A stretch of 64,000 bases of DNA from Paenibacillus kobensis NBRC 15729 (GTDB taxonomy: Bacteria > Bacillota > Bacilli > Paenibacillales > Paenibacillaceae). Below are positions 54,396-63,222 of the stretch, in pieces. The notes below the pieces were generated by a model. It was not told where the DNA came from and ran no database searches. It saw nothing but the letters and a program-made list of their open reading frames with translations. Where the stretch lies: positions 1 through 64,000 of the forward strand of contig NZ_BILZ01000006.1 in NCBI RefSeq assembly GCF_004000825.1, read 5' to 3'. Within the stretch, counting starts at the first letter, position 1, and each line of letters opens with the position of its first letter. The translations under genes and the position numbers were made by a program.

Positions 54396-55256
54396 ATGAC
54401 CGTCATGATGAAAGCTAGAGAAGCCGCAGATGAAGTGTATGAATCGGTCCGGATCAAGATCGATAACTGGAACAAAGCAGGGATTACGCCCTGCATCGCA
54501 ACCATTCTAGTCGAAGGCGATCCGGCTTCCGCCTATTACGCGCAAGCGAAGAACAGAATGGCCGATAAGCTGGGCATCCGCTTCGAACTGCACTCGCTGC
54601 CGCAGGATGTCCAAGAAGACGTTGTTATCCAATTGGTAAAACGGTTGAATGACGATCGTTCCATCCATGGCATTATGCTGGAACTTCCGCTTCCCAAGCA
54701 GCTTTCGGCTAGCCGCCTCGAGAGCATCATCTCCCCCTTGAAGGACGTCGACGGCGTTACGCCGGTCAACAAGCTGGCAACTCTAACAGGAGCCGAAGGA
54801 CTTTACCCCGCCACACCGCAAGCGTGCATTCAGCTGCTGAAGCATTATGGCTACTCGCTCGAAGGCCGGAATGTCACGTTAGTCGGACGCGGCCAGACGG
54901 TCGGACTGCCTCTCTTCCACATGCTGCAGAGGGAGAATGCAACCGTCACCGTCTGCCATTCCCGAACGCCGGATATCGCGTTCCATCTCCGGCATGCCGA
55001 GATTGCTTTCGTTGCCGTCGGACGCCCTAACATGATCAAGAAAGAGATGGTTCATTCTGAATTAGCGATCATCGATGCCGGCATTAACGAGCTTAACAAT
55101 GGAACGATCACCGGTGACGTAGAACCCGAAGCCGCCTTGCATGCCGCAGCGCTCTCCCCCGTTCCGGGCGGTGTCGGAACATTAACGACAGCCATTTTAT
55201 TCGAGAACTTAACGAAAGCTGTCTCCCTTCAGCACCGGGAGGTGCCGCATCCATGA
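54396..55256 (+). CDS. folD: FolD, methylene-THF dehydrogenase/methenyl-THF cyclohydrolase
   Basis: 286 residues. The catalytic Tyr/Lys pair is in SAYYAQAKNRMADKLGI (the family has Yxx..K), HGIMLELPLP is the substrate loop with Leu replacing the common Gln, KDVDGVTP follows, and the NADP loop is VTLVGRGQTVGLP. It interconverts methylene-, methenyl- and 10-formyl-THF. The start follows GAGGAGG. It overlaps the cyclodeaminase by ATGA and is ruled by the ZTP riboswitch. Confidence 0.92.
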   Translation: MTVMMKAREAADEVYESVRIKIDNWNKAGITPCIATILVEGDPASAYYAQAKNRMADKLGIRFELHSLPQDVQEDVVIQLVKRLNDDRSIHGIMLELPLPKQLSASRLESIISPLKDVDGVTPVNKLATLTGAEGLYPATPQACIQLLKHYGYSLEGRNVTLVGRGQTVGLPLFHMLQRENATVTVCHSRTPDIAFHLRHAEIAFVAVGRPNMIKKEMVHSELAIIDAGINELNNGTITGDVEPEAALHAAALSPVPGGVGTLTTAILFENLTKAVSLQHREVPHP

Positions 55257-55894
55257 GTACGAGCTTATGGGATCAATCGATCCGTCATTTCATACAGCAC
55301 GCCGCTAGTCCGCAGCCAACACCTGGCGGCGGCAGCATCGCCGCACTCGTCGGAGCGCTTGCAGCGTCCATGACGTCCATGGTCGGCCATTTATCCCAAA
55401 GCGATAAATACGCTGACGTTCGCCCTCAGATGGACGATGCCATTGATACGATGAACCGTTTAATCTCTCAATGCGAGCAGATTCTCCAAGAAGATATCGA
55501 AGCTTTCAATACGTACATGCAAGCCTACAGGCTGCCTAAAGTTACGGATGAGGAGAAGAAGATACGCAGCCATGCGCTGCAGCAAGCAGCCGTCTCTGCT
55601 ATTGAAGTGCCGATTCGGCTCATCGAGTTGTGCCGCAGCGGAGTCGTCTCCACGCACAGCATTGCGCATACGTCGAATCCTAATGTCATTTCCGATCTTG
55701 CGATCGGCTCGATCTTGTTCGAAGCAGCCGCCCAATCCGCCCTGCTTACGATCGAGATTAACCTGGCTTCACTGAAGGACGAAGCTTTGATTCAGCATTA
55801 TAAGCACCAATTAGCCCAATGCATGCCAGCTATTGAACAATTGAAACGTTCAACGCTTCAAGTAACCCGCGACCGGTTGAAAGCCGAATCATAA
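55253..55894 (+). CDS. Cyclodeaminase/cyclohydrolase (FTCD-C/FchA family)
   Basis: 213 residues, almost all helical. PTPGGGSIAALVGALAASMTSMVGHLS is the folate-binding signature; VVSTHSIAHTSNPNVISDLAIGSILFEAA is also conserved. The family carries formimidoyl-THF cyclodeaminase and methenyl-THF cyclohydrolase members. Coupled to folD by ATGA, so a second cyclohydrolase supplying 10-formyl-THF for purine synthesis is the likely role. Confidence 0.87.
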   Translation: MSTSLWDQSIRHFIQHAASPQPTPGGGSIAALVGALAASMTSMVGHLSQSDKYADVRPQMDDAIDTMNRLISQCEQILQEDIEAFNTYMQAYRLPKVTDEEKKIRSHALQQAAVSAIEVPIRLIELCRSGVVSTHSIAHTSNPNVISDLAIGSILFEAAAQSALLTIEINLASLKDEALIQHYKHQLAQCMPAIEQLKRSTLQVTRDRLKAES

Positions 55895-55993
55895 GGCAGT
55901 CCATTTTCCTTCAAATCCATCCCGCCCGCCTTGTCATAATCGACGCCCTGACGTAATACGATCGTAAGAAAAAGTGCGGAATGGAGGAATAAC

Positions 55994-56656
55994 GTGATTC
56001 CTCGATATAGACGGGCTCTGATCGTCGAGGGCGGGTACGAAGGACACAAGCCGCAGGAAGTTGCGCTCATTGTAGCGCGAATGCTGAGCCAGCAGCATTT
56101 TAGAGTTGATATCTATAACACTCTGGACATTTTCTCCTACCGTACTAAGCTGGAGGAAGCCGATCTTATCATTCCTTTATGGACGATGGGGGAGCTTACG
56201 CCCGACCAGACCCGCAATTTGACCGATGCTGTAGCTGCTGGTACGGGTCTCGCCGGCCTGCATGCCACCGCCGATGCGTTTCGAAGCGTCATCGAATATC
56301 AAGCGATGGTCGGCGGCCAATTTCTTGCGCATCCCGGGGGACAACAGGTAACCTACCGGGTACACCTGCCCCATCCAACGCATCCGCTTGTTGCCGGTAT
56401 CGGCGATTTCTGCGTAACGACGGAACAATATTACATGATGGTCGATCCGTCCATTGCGGTACTCGCGAACAGCTGCTTTTCCACCCCTGCTCCTCCGCTT
56501 GTATGGCGGCCGGTAATCATGCCGACAGCCTGGATCAAGCAATACGGCGAGGGCCGCATTTATTACAATTCGCTTGGGCATTCTCCCGAAATCGTCCTCA
56601 TGCCTCAAGTATCCGAGATGCTAAGACGGGGGCTCGTATGGGCTGCCAGACGCTAA
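55994..56656 (+). CDS. ThuA-like glutamine-amidotransferase-fold protein
   Basis: 220 residues. ALIVEGGYEGHKPQEVA, LADLIIPLWTMGELTP and AAGTGLAGLHATADAFR resemble the ThuA flavodoxin/GATase-like fold. The pattern lacks the usual catalytic Cys of GATases. Family members occur in trehalose and sugar metabolism, but the biochemical role is not settled. GTG 55994 is behind ATGGAGGA. Alone between the folD operon and ger operon 2. Confidence 0.8.
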   Translation: MIPRYRRALIVEGGYEGHKPQEVALIVARMLSQQHFRVDIYNTLDIFSYRTKLEEADLIIPLWTMGELTPDQTRNLTDAVAAGTGLAGLHATADAFRSVIEYQAMVGGQFLAHPGGQQVTYRVHLPHPTHPLVAGIGDFCVTTEQYYMMVDPSIAVLANSCFSTPAPPLVWRPVIMPTAWIKQYGEGRIYYNSLGHSPEIVLMPQVSEMLRRGLVWAARR

Positions 56657-56710
56657 TCGAACCAAGTTGTCCAGACTCTTCCTCCGCTATTACCACTTAC
56701 AGGAATAATT

Positions 56711-56749
56711 CGACACCCCCTATCGCACAATAGCGGTACGGGGGTGTTG
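56711..56749 (+). promoter_or_regulatory. Hairpin covering the gerA2 ribosome site
   Basis: CGACACCCCC (56711-56720) can pair with GGGGGTGTTG (56740-56749), which contains the GGGGGTG ribosome site of the following gene, 8 bases before its ATG. There is no T tract, so this is not a terminator. It may lower or gate translation of the receptor. Confidence 0.6.
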
Positions 56750-56754
56750 TATGT

Positions 56755-58239
56755 ATGCCGGACCAAAGCCAATCCAACAGCAGTGAACCGACCGTGTCCC
56801 TTACGCCGATCTCGACACAGCTGGAAGTCAATCGGTCCCGGCTGGAACAGATATTAGTCAATTGCAGTGATTTGATCTATCTGCCTTGGAAGTACGGACC
56901 GAACTTGGAACTGGAAGCACTAACTGTTCATTTCCAATCCTTGGTTGAACTCAACCAAACGAACTACCTTAAGACGGTTCTGCAAGATCTGGTCACTCAC
57001 GAGGTAGGGCCAGGTACAGAAGTTACGCTCGACACGATAAAGGCATTCTTCGAAGGAAATGGCGTATCCGACCGTACTGCACGATTAGCGGACGATATCG
57101 ATACGGTTGTACAGAAATTGCTGGACGGCTATTTTGTTATTTTGATAGCTGGATGGGATAAGGCGCTGTACTTCGAAACGTCCAATGTTGAGACAAGAGC
57201 AATTTCAGAGCCTCCCAATGAAAGCGTTGTGCAGGGTCCTCGCGAGAGCACGGTTGAGAACATGAACAAAAACCTTGGCCTTCTTCGCATTCGGCTCAGA
57301 AGTCCCCATTTCAAGCTCGTGTCGATTAATGGCGGCGGCAAGACTCGTACACATGTCGTATACGGCTATCTGGATGATTGTATCGACAAGGAATTGTTAG
57401 TTGAATTTGAACACCGTATCGAGAAAGTGAAACAAACCGAGATATTGGAAACCTCTTATGTCGAGAAGCTGATCCAAGACTCCGCTTACTCGCCGTTTCC
57501 GCAGTTCCGGATCACCGAGCGTCCTGACGTAGCAGTCGCTTCCTTGCTGGACGGCAGAATTATCGTACTCGTTCAAGGAACAGGGTCGATGCTGATTTGT
57601 CCCGGCTTGTTCATCGATCTGCTTCAATCGAACGAAGATTTTTATCATCGTACCGTCTACACGACGATGATTCGCTGGCTGCGATTGTTCGCATTTTTGT
57701 TCGCCTTGACGTTGCCCAGCATCTATATCGCGCTCAGTACTTTCCATTCCGAAATGATCCCGACCGTACTGCTGCTCGCGATTCTGGATTCACGCGAAGG
57801 CATCCCGTTTCCCGCCTTCTTCGAAGCATTTATTATGGAATTTTTCTTTGAATTGCTTCGGGAAGCCGGTATTCGCCTGCCAAGGCCCGTCGGTTCAGCC
57901 GTCAGCATCGTTGGAGCACTGGTTATTGGCGAAGCAGCGATTAATGCGGGACTCGCCTCCCCGATCATGGTGGTCGTTGTTGCTCTGACTGGCATCGCTT
58001 CGTTCGCGCTTCCGCAATACAATATGGCGATCGCACTGCGTATTCTCCGGTTTCCGTTAATGATGCTATCAGCCGTTCTCGGCGGATTCGGCTTAATGTT
58101 CGGCCTGCTGATCATCCTATGGCATCTCATCACGCTGCGGTCGCTCGGTAAACCGTACATGAATCCGGAACGGGTCTTCCAATTGCATCAAGCTTACGCT
58201 GCAGCAACCAACAAAAAAGAGAGCAATAAGAACCCGTAA
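56755..58239 (+). CDS. Germinant receptor A subunit (GerAA-like), operon 2
   Basis: 494 residues. N-domain (about 30-265) with LLDGYFVILIAGWDKALYFET and VVQGPRESTVENMNKNLGLLRIRL; membrane C-domain with LREAGIRLPRPVGSAVSIVG, IGEAAINAGLASPIMV and the final NPERVFQL tail. It has the same layout as operon 1's A subunit. Starts at ATG 56755. First gene of the second receptor operon. Confidence 0.93.
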   Translation: MPDQSQSNSSEPTVSLTPISTQLEVNRSRLEQILVNCSDLIYLPWKYGPNLELEALTVHFQSLVELNQTNYLKTVLQDLVTHEVGPGTEVTLDTIKAFFEGNGVSDRTARLADDIDTVVQKLLDGYFVILIAGWDKALYFETSNVETRAISEPPNESVVQGPRESTVENMNKNLGLLRIRLRSPHFKLVSINGGGKTRTHVVYGYLDDCIDKELLVEFEHRIEKVKQTEILETSYVEKLIQDSAYSPFPQFRITERPDVAVASLLDGRIIVLVQGTGSMLICPGLFIDLLQSNEDFYHRTVYTTMIRWLRLFAFLFALTLPSIYIALSTFHSEMIPTVLLLAILDSREGIPFPAFFEAFIMEFFFELLREAGIRLPRPVGSAVSIVGALVIGEAAINAGLASPIMVVVVALTGIASFALPQYNMAIALRILRFPLMMLSAVLGGFGLMFGLLIILWHLITLRSLGKPYMNPERVFQLHQAYAAATNKKESNKNP

Positions 58240-58290
58240 ATAAAACCAACCAACGCCATAGGATCACGACTCGGAGAGAATGAGGATGAG

Positions 58291-59451
58291 ATGAGGATGA
58301 GGAAATGGTTCAAGATACTCTTTCTTATACTAAGCATCGCTCTCTTATCAGGATGCTGGAACCGCGAAGAGCTTCCGGAGAAAGCATTCGTTATGGGTAT
58401 CGCGATCAATAAACCAGAACCAGACAAGGTCAAAATTATGGTTCAACTGTTTAAACCGTCGCAGAAAACGGCAGGCAAAGGTGACACCGGCAACTCATTT
58501 ACAAACATCGAGTCGACCGGGGCTACCACTCAAGAGGCCATACGGGATATTACGCTTCGTCTCGGCCGCAAAACGCAATGGGGACATACGAGAATGATCA
58601 TTATTGATGAGCGAACGGCAGCGCGTAACAATTTGTTATCCTTGCTAGAATTATTTTATCGGGACCATGAGACGCGAATTACGACCAAAGTCGTTATTGC
58701 CAAAGAAGATTCCGCAGACCTGTTGAAAGAAAAACCGATGATCGAGCTGACATCCTCCCAACAAATGAACCGTATGGAGGAAATCGCCAACCGATTTGCA
58801 GGTAAAGTACCGAACATGACTTTATTGAAGCTTGCCCGCGATTTGAAAAGCGAAACCGGGAACACGATAATGCCGCTTATGTCCAAATCGTCATCCAACG
58901 AAATGATTCTCATTGGCTCGGCAGCTATCCATCAAGGACAGTTCGCTGGACCGCTAAGCAGCAGACAAACGCAAGATTTATTAATGCTGAGAGGCCAATT
59001 CCGCAGCGGAATCGTCAAAGTGCCTTGCGAAGCCAATAACAACGAAAAAGAACGTAAGTACGAATCTCTCGAGGTGCAATCGGTCAATTCCGTCATGAAG
59101 CCTGCCATTGCATCAGATTCGCTGCGCGTCCATTATCAGGTGAAGGTGCAGGGTAACATATCCGAACTGCAATGCACCCGATTGGACACCTCGAGCGACG
59201 AAACAGCATATCTCCATCGCATTGAAGAACTTATTCAGAAAAGGCTGCTTGATACGATCAAATATACACAAAGCAAAGAAGTGGATTTGCTCGGAATCGG
59301 CAACTCAATATACCGCAAGCATACCCGGATCTGGAGACAGTGGAAGCCGGATTGGGACAAACGATATGCCGAAGCAAAATTCGACATTAAAGTTACGGTT
59401 CATATCGACAATACATTAACGATGGTTGGGAAGCCATTGTTCACGAAATAA
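58291..59451 (+). CDS. Germinant receptor C subunit, Ger(x)C lipoprotein, operon 2
   Basis: 386 residues. Signal peptide ending SGCWNREELPE (Cys about 22). Conserved VMGIAINKPEPDKVKIMVQLFKP and GHTRMIIIDE segments; ends DLLGIGNSIYRKHTRIWRQWKPDWDKRY, as in family members. Several in-frame ATGs lie close together at the start; the GATGAGG-rich region serves as the ribosome site. 50 bases after gerA2. Confidence 0.92.
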   Translation: MRMRKWFKILFLILSIALLSGCWNREELPEKAFVMGIAINKPEPDKVKIMVQLFKPSQKTAGKGDTGNSFTNIESTGATTQEAIRDITLRLGRKTQWGHTRMIIIDERTAARNNLLSLLELFYRDHETRITTKVVIAKEDSADLLKEKPMIELTSSQQMNRMEEIANRFAGKVPNMTLLKLARDLKSETGNTIMPLMSKSSSNEMILIGSAAIHQGQFAGPLSSRQTQDLLMLRGQFRSGIVKVPCEANNNEKERKYESLEVQSVNSVMKPAIASDSLRVHYQVKVQGNISELQCTRLDTSSDETAYLHRIEELIQKRLLDTIKYTQSKEVDLLGIGNSIYRKHTRIWRQWKPDWDKRYAEAKFDIKVTVHIDNTLTMVGKPLFTK

Positions 59452-59467
59452 AGGGGGGCTGGGAGCC

Positions 59468-59713
59468 ATGCTGGAGAAATTGACCGTACTCACTGCATTC
59501 TACGCCTTGGCAACCGCTACCGATATGCGGAAGCTGAAGGCAGCATCACGACACGGAAAGTGGTCCTATATGGCGCTTCTTCTCTGCTCGCTCTATTTCA
59601 GTACCGATTATTTACTGGATGTCCAATGGCCCGATTTACAATGGCTGGCTCGTCATATACTTCAGCATCCAGCGCAAGCCGTTATCGAAACATTGAGAGC
59701 GAAACACGCATGA
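59468..59713 (+). CDS. Small two-helix membrane protein, candidate germinant receptor D subunit, operon 2
   Basis: 81 residues. Helix 1 about 3-18, basic loop (MRKLKAASRHGKWS), helix 2 about 32-47, then a polar tail. It matches the 77-residue protein in operon 1 in size, topology and position. Start 59468 follows GGGAGCC. Its stop overlaps the gerB2 start as ATGA, so the two are translationally coupled. Confidence 0.75.
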   Translation: MLEKLTVLTAFYALATATDMRKLKAASRHGKWSYMALLLCSLYFSTDYLLDVQWPDLQWLARHILQHPAQAVIETLRAKHA

Positions 59714-60816
59714 AGAAGCATGAATCGATCGGTTTTGTCCAAACGGCTATTTTGTTGTTTGCCTACTTGTCCGGCTCTTCGATCATTGTCATTCCATCGC
59801 CCGTCATTACCTATGCCTCTAATTCGGCATGGCTGTCGATTCTGCTGTCGATGATGTTCGGGCTCGTCATACTGTCGGTCATCCTCTATTTGCTCCGGCT
59901 ATACCCGGACAAGTCATTCATCGGCATTTGCCGTGCGGTGATCGGACGATGGCCGACCGTAATCGTCGCCTGCTTGATGCTGACCATGGCATTCCATATG
60001 GCAAGCGGCATTATCATCGATGTCGTCGCATTTATGAACAGCATGATGCTGCCGGAAACCCCCGGTTATATCTTCATGTGCCTGATGTTCATCATGTCAG
60101 CACTGTTGCTGCGTACCGGCATTGAATCGATGGCTCGGATGTTTACGATCCTTACGATCGTCGTTTTTTTATTCTGGCTCACCGTCATCGTCCTGCTTAT
60201 TCCAAGCTATCAATTGGACTTTCTGCAGCCGGTATTCCCCGATGGCATGAAGCCCACGCTGCTTGGCAGTTATCTGACTTCCGGCTTCCCGTACGGAGAG
60301 ATTGTACTGTTCGCAGTCATCCTTCCCTTCACCCGAGATATCAAATCAAAGCCGCTTAAACGGTCTCTGGTGCTGGTCATCCTGCTCAATGGCGCAATGC
60401 TAACCGTAACAACGCTTAGTACCATCATGGTGCTGGGTCCGATTGCGACGGATAAAAAATACTCGTTATTCGTCTTGGCGCAAACGATCGAAATTGGCGA
60501 TATGCTTGAGCGGATCGAAGCCATCATCGGCATGTCAATGATCGCTGGTTCGCTAATGAAAGCATCGATTACCCTATTCGCGATTCAAACGATTATAACG
60601 GAGTTGTTCGGTCTGCAGGACCACCGGCTATTGTCCAATCCGTTATGTCTGCTCGTCCAAATCATGTCGCTGTCTATGCCAACGACAATGAAAGCATGGG
60701 AAAATCTCGTCTTAGTGATTCATCCGCTGTGGGTAGGCATTGCCTATATCCTCCCGCTGCTTCTCGTTACGATTGTCGCAACTTTCAAGCAACCCGCTAG
60801 AGCAGCACCTGCCTGA
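59710..60816 (+). CDS. Germinant receptor B subunit (GerAB-like permease), operon 2
   Basis: 368 residues with ten helices. Starts MKKHESIGFVQTAILLFAYLSGSSIIVIPSP; mid-protein LLIPSYQLDFLQPVFPDGMKPTL and GFPYGEIVLFAVILPF; C-terminal helices end at AT FKQPARAAPA. ATG 59710 overlaps the small subunit stop. The longer upstream frame reads through that gene and is not used. Binds the germinant. Confidence 0.9.
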   Translation: MKKHESIGFVQTAILLFAYLSGSSIIVIPSPVITYASNSAWLSILLSMMFGLVILSVILYLLRLYPDKSFIGICRAVIGRWPTVIVACLMLTMAFHMASGIIIDVVAFMNSMMLPETPGYIFMCLMFIMSALLLRTGIESMARMFTILTIVVFLFWLTVIVLLIPSYQLDFLQPVFPDGMKPTLLGSYLTSGFPYGEIVLFAVILPFTRDIKSKPLKRSLVLVILLNGAMLTVTTLSTIMVLGPIATDKKYSLFVLAQTIEIGDMLERIEAIIGMSMIAGSLMKASITLFAIQTIITELFGLQDHRLLSNPLCLLVQIMSLSMPTTMKAWENLVLVIHPLWVGIAYILPLLLVTIVATFKQPARAAPA

Positions 60817-60831
60817 AACTTGCAGGACCGC

Positions 60832-60866
60832 CGGCCTGTATACGGTTCTAGACCGGATGCAGGCCG
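60832..60866 (+). terminator. Hairpin after ger operon 2
   Basis: CGGCCTG (60832-60838) and CAGGCCG (60860-60866) with an inner CGGT/ACCG pair form a long stem. No clear T tract, so termination is uncertain. Confidence 0.4.
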
Positions 60867-60965
60867 AATACATTTCAAGATGCGCAGTGTAAGAGCAGTT
60901 AGCATGGTGGATTCGCTGTGACTATCGCGCAATGATGAATGGTCCCCACGAAAGCAGGTGCGCGG

Positions 60966-62546
60966 ATGCGGAGATATATAACTCAACAAGGCGATACGTT
61001 GGCGCGAATCGGACTACAGCTGCAAGTCGATCTCCTGCAGTTGTGCCGAATGAACCCACAAATTGCGGCTAACCATCCCCTCGCTGCAGGGCAAATCATC
61101 ACCATCCCTGATCATGATAGCCCACCATTACAGATTCTTACACCGGTCATGCCCCCTCCGCCAGGCTACTGCACGGACACGCTCCTTCCGCCAGCATTCA
61201 CCTTTCCCGAATGGGTACCGCTTACTCCGTTATCCCAAATGGAACAAACCGATTACGACATTCTCATCGTCGGCGCTGGAGCCGGAGGCAGTGCGGTGCT
61301 GCGCAGATTGTGCGAACGAATGGGCAGCCGGCGGTTAAAAATAGGCATTATCGAACGCGGCAAGCTGTTGCTGCCATCCCATGCCCTCAACGTTCCGACG
61401 TTGTGGAATTGGGACCGCATGCAGCGTTATTATCAGAATCCGACCGTTACCGTTCCCGCCGGACGGCAATGGCCCGAATTCCCTGGCGCCATTCTTGTCT
61501 TCGCCCTTGGCGGACGCACCTTATTCTGGGGATTAACATGCGTGCGCATCCCGTCTTTCGAGTTCGCCAATTGGCCAATCTCCTACAAAGAACTGGAGCC
61601 TTATTATAAAATCGCAGAGACGGTTCTGCTGGTGAACGATGCGAAGTCTCCGATTAATGATCAACTTCTCGAACGGTTATGGCTGTCCGGTTATATCGGA
61701 GCCTCGGACGTTCCTGAAGCGGTCGCCCGCGGACGAATCCCCCGATACATGAGCGCGATCGAGTTCATAGGCGAAGCGCTGCGGACTGCGGCGTTCGACA
61801 TGGCTGTCCAGGCGCGCGCTGTTAAAGTCATGACGAACGAAGGCCGTGTGACGGGGGTACAAGTGATGGATGCAAACAAGAGATCCTATGTACTGAAGGC
61901 TTCCACCGTTGTAGTCTCTGGCAGCACGTTCGAAACCCCCCGCCTGCTCCTTAATTCTGGCATACCAGGCAGAGCCATCGGTCACTATCTATCGAATCAT
62001 TCCTATATTAAAGCCGAAATGCCAAGCGGAGTACCTGCCGGACGAGAAGGCTCGATCAATATTATTGTTCCTCAAACCGAATCGCGGCCTTACCAGTTCA
62101 AAATATTAGGCAATCGCGACCTGGTCACTTATGACGTAGCGGGCATAGTCGAGAACCGATTCGACAATTACGTCTATCTGGACGAGCGTCGTCGTGATAA
62201 CTTCGGCATACCGGAGCTGCAGGTCCGATTCTCATACTCCCCTGCCGATGAACAGGTCATGCGGGAGATGGTTCATGCGCTACATGACGTATCGGCTGCG
62301 ATGCGTATTCAAGACCCGTGGCATTACTGCTTCTGGCCTCCTGGCATCGACAATCACGACTACGGCACATGCCGGATGGGCAATGACCCCAACACATCAG
62401 CGACAGACCGCAATGGCCGGATTCACGGCATCGAAGGCCTGTACATTTCGGATGCGAGTGTGTTCCCCAGCCTCGGAGCGTCCAATCCTTTATTGACGAA
62501 CGTCGCGCTATCGACGCGGCTTGCGGATCATTTGTTGAAATTATAG
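60966..62546 (+). CDS. LysM domain fused to a GMC-type oxidoreductase
   Basis: 526 residues. A LysM domain occupies residues 1-50 (YITQQGDTLARIGLQLQVD...NPQIAANHPLAAGQIITIP), followed by a Pro-rich linker. A GMC flavoprotein begins at about 96: FAD loop VGAGAGGSA (103-110), VFALGGRTLFWG, and the C-terminal active-site region with HDYGTCRMG and SNPLLTNVALSTRLADHL. No signal peptide. LysM binds peptidoglycan or cortex, so this flavoenzyme may be tethered to the spore wall; its substrate is unknown. Start 60966 follows AGGTG. Directly after ger operon 2. Confidence 0.85.
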   Translation: MRRYITQQGDTLARIGLQLQVDLLQLCRMNPQIAANHPLAAGQIITIPDHDSPPLQILTPVMPPPPGYCTDTLLPPAFTFPEWVPLTPLSQMEQTDYDILIVGAGAGGSAVLRRLCERMGSRRLKIGIIERGKLLLPSHALNVPTLWNWDRMQRYYQNPTVTVPAGRQWPEFPGAILVFALGGRTLFWGLTCVRIPSFEFANWPISYKELEPYYKIAETVLLVNDAKSPINDQLLERLWLSGYIGASDVPEAVARGRIPRYMSAIEFIGEALRTAAFDMAVQARAVKVMTNEGRVTGVQVMDANKRSYVLKASTVVVSGSTFETPRLLLNSGIPGRAIGHYLSNHSYIKAEMPSGVPAGREGSINIIVPQTESRPYQFKILGNRDLVTYDVAGIVENRFDNYVYLDERRRDNFGIPELQVRFSYSPADEQVMREMVHALHDVSAAMRIQDPWHYCFWPPGIDNHDYGTCRMGNDPNTSATDRNGRIHGIEGLYISDASVFPSLGASNPLLTNVALSTRLADHLLKL

Positions 62547-62574
62547 ACATTTCGATATAGTTTCCAAGAAATAA

Positions 62575-62601
62575 GAAAAGAGGAGCTAATCGCCCCTCTT
62601 C
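62575..62601 (-). terminator. Terminator of the ankyrin gene (possibly bidirectional)
   Basis: AAGAGG...CCTCTT stem with T-rich tails on both sides (minus strand CTTTTCTTATTT). Located between the convergent GMC and ankyrin genes. Confidence 0.6.
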
Positions 62602-62602
62602 G

Positions 62603-63124
62603 TTATTCCTTCGCGCCATTCTGGCGAAGCAGTTCCGCAACGTTGTGGTTTCCTTGCTCTATCGCAATCGATAAAGCAGTCAAACCTCCTTCTTGCTTCG
62701 CATTGACATCCGCTCCATGTTCAATCAGCAAGCGGATCAGCTCCATGTTATCGTCATGAAATGCCGCTGTATGCAGACTCGTATGACCAACACTATCGAA
62801 AATGTTTGGGTTTGCATGCTGTGCCAGCAACAATCGAATAACATTCAGGTTACGTTGCCCGGCTATCGCTGCGTGCAAGGCTGTATTCGAAGGAATGAAC
62901 GAGATCTTGGAATGCGATACCGCATCCACATTCGCATCGTAATCGATTAATAACTGTACAATCACTTGATTTCCCATATGTGCCGCATACCCCAATGGCG
63001 TAAGCCCGTCACTATTCTCCACATTGGCAAGCTGCGGGTTCAATTCCAACTGGTCTTTCATACGTGAACCATCACCAGATTGTAAGACTTTGAACAGATC
63101 ATTGATCAATTGCTGGTTCTCCAT
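62603..63124 (-). CDS. Ankyrin-repeat protein
   Basis: 173 residues with about four ankyrin repeats: DGLTPLGYAAHMGNQVIVQLLIDYDANVDA, then TALHAAIAGQRNLNVIRLLLAQHANPN, GHTSLHTAAFHDDNMELIRLLIEHGADVNA and GGLTALSIAIEQGNHNVAELLRQNGA. Cytoplasmic protein-protein interaction module. The start is behind TAAGGAGG. Convergent with the GMC gene; no partner is evident. Confidence 0.9.
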   Translation of the reverse strand: MENQQLINDLFKVLQSGDGSRMKDQLELNPQLANVENSDGLTPLGYAAHMGNQVIVQLLIDYDANVDAVSHSKISFIPSNTALHAAIAGQRNLNVIRLLLAQHANPNIFDSVGHTSLHTAAFHDDNMELIRLLIEHGADVNAKQEGGLTALSIAIEQGNHNVAELLRQNGAKE

Positions 63125-63222
63125 TCCTATTGCCTCCTTATGCGACTGTTTGTTTCAAGGACAATCCTAATGAACTGCACTTCGAATTATACGGAAGATA
63201 TCCGGTCACGACTTCTCGAAAA

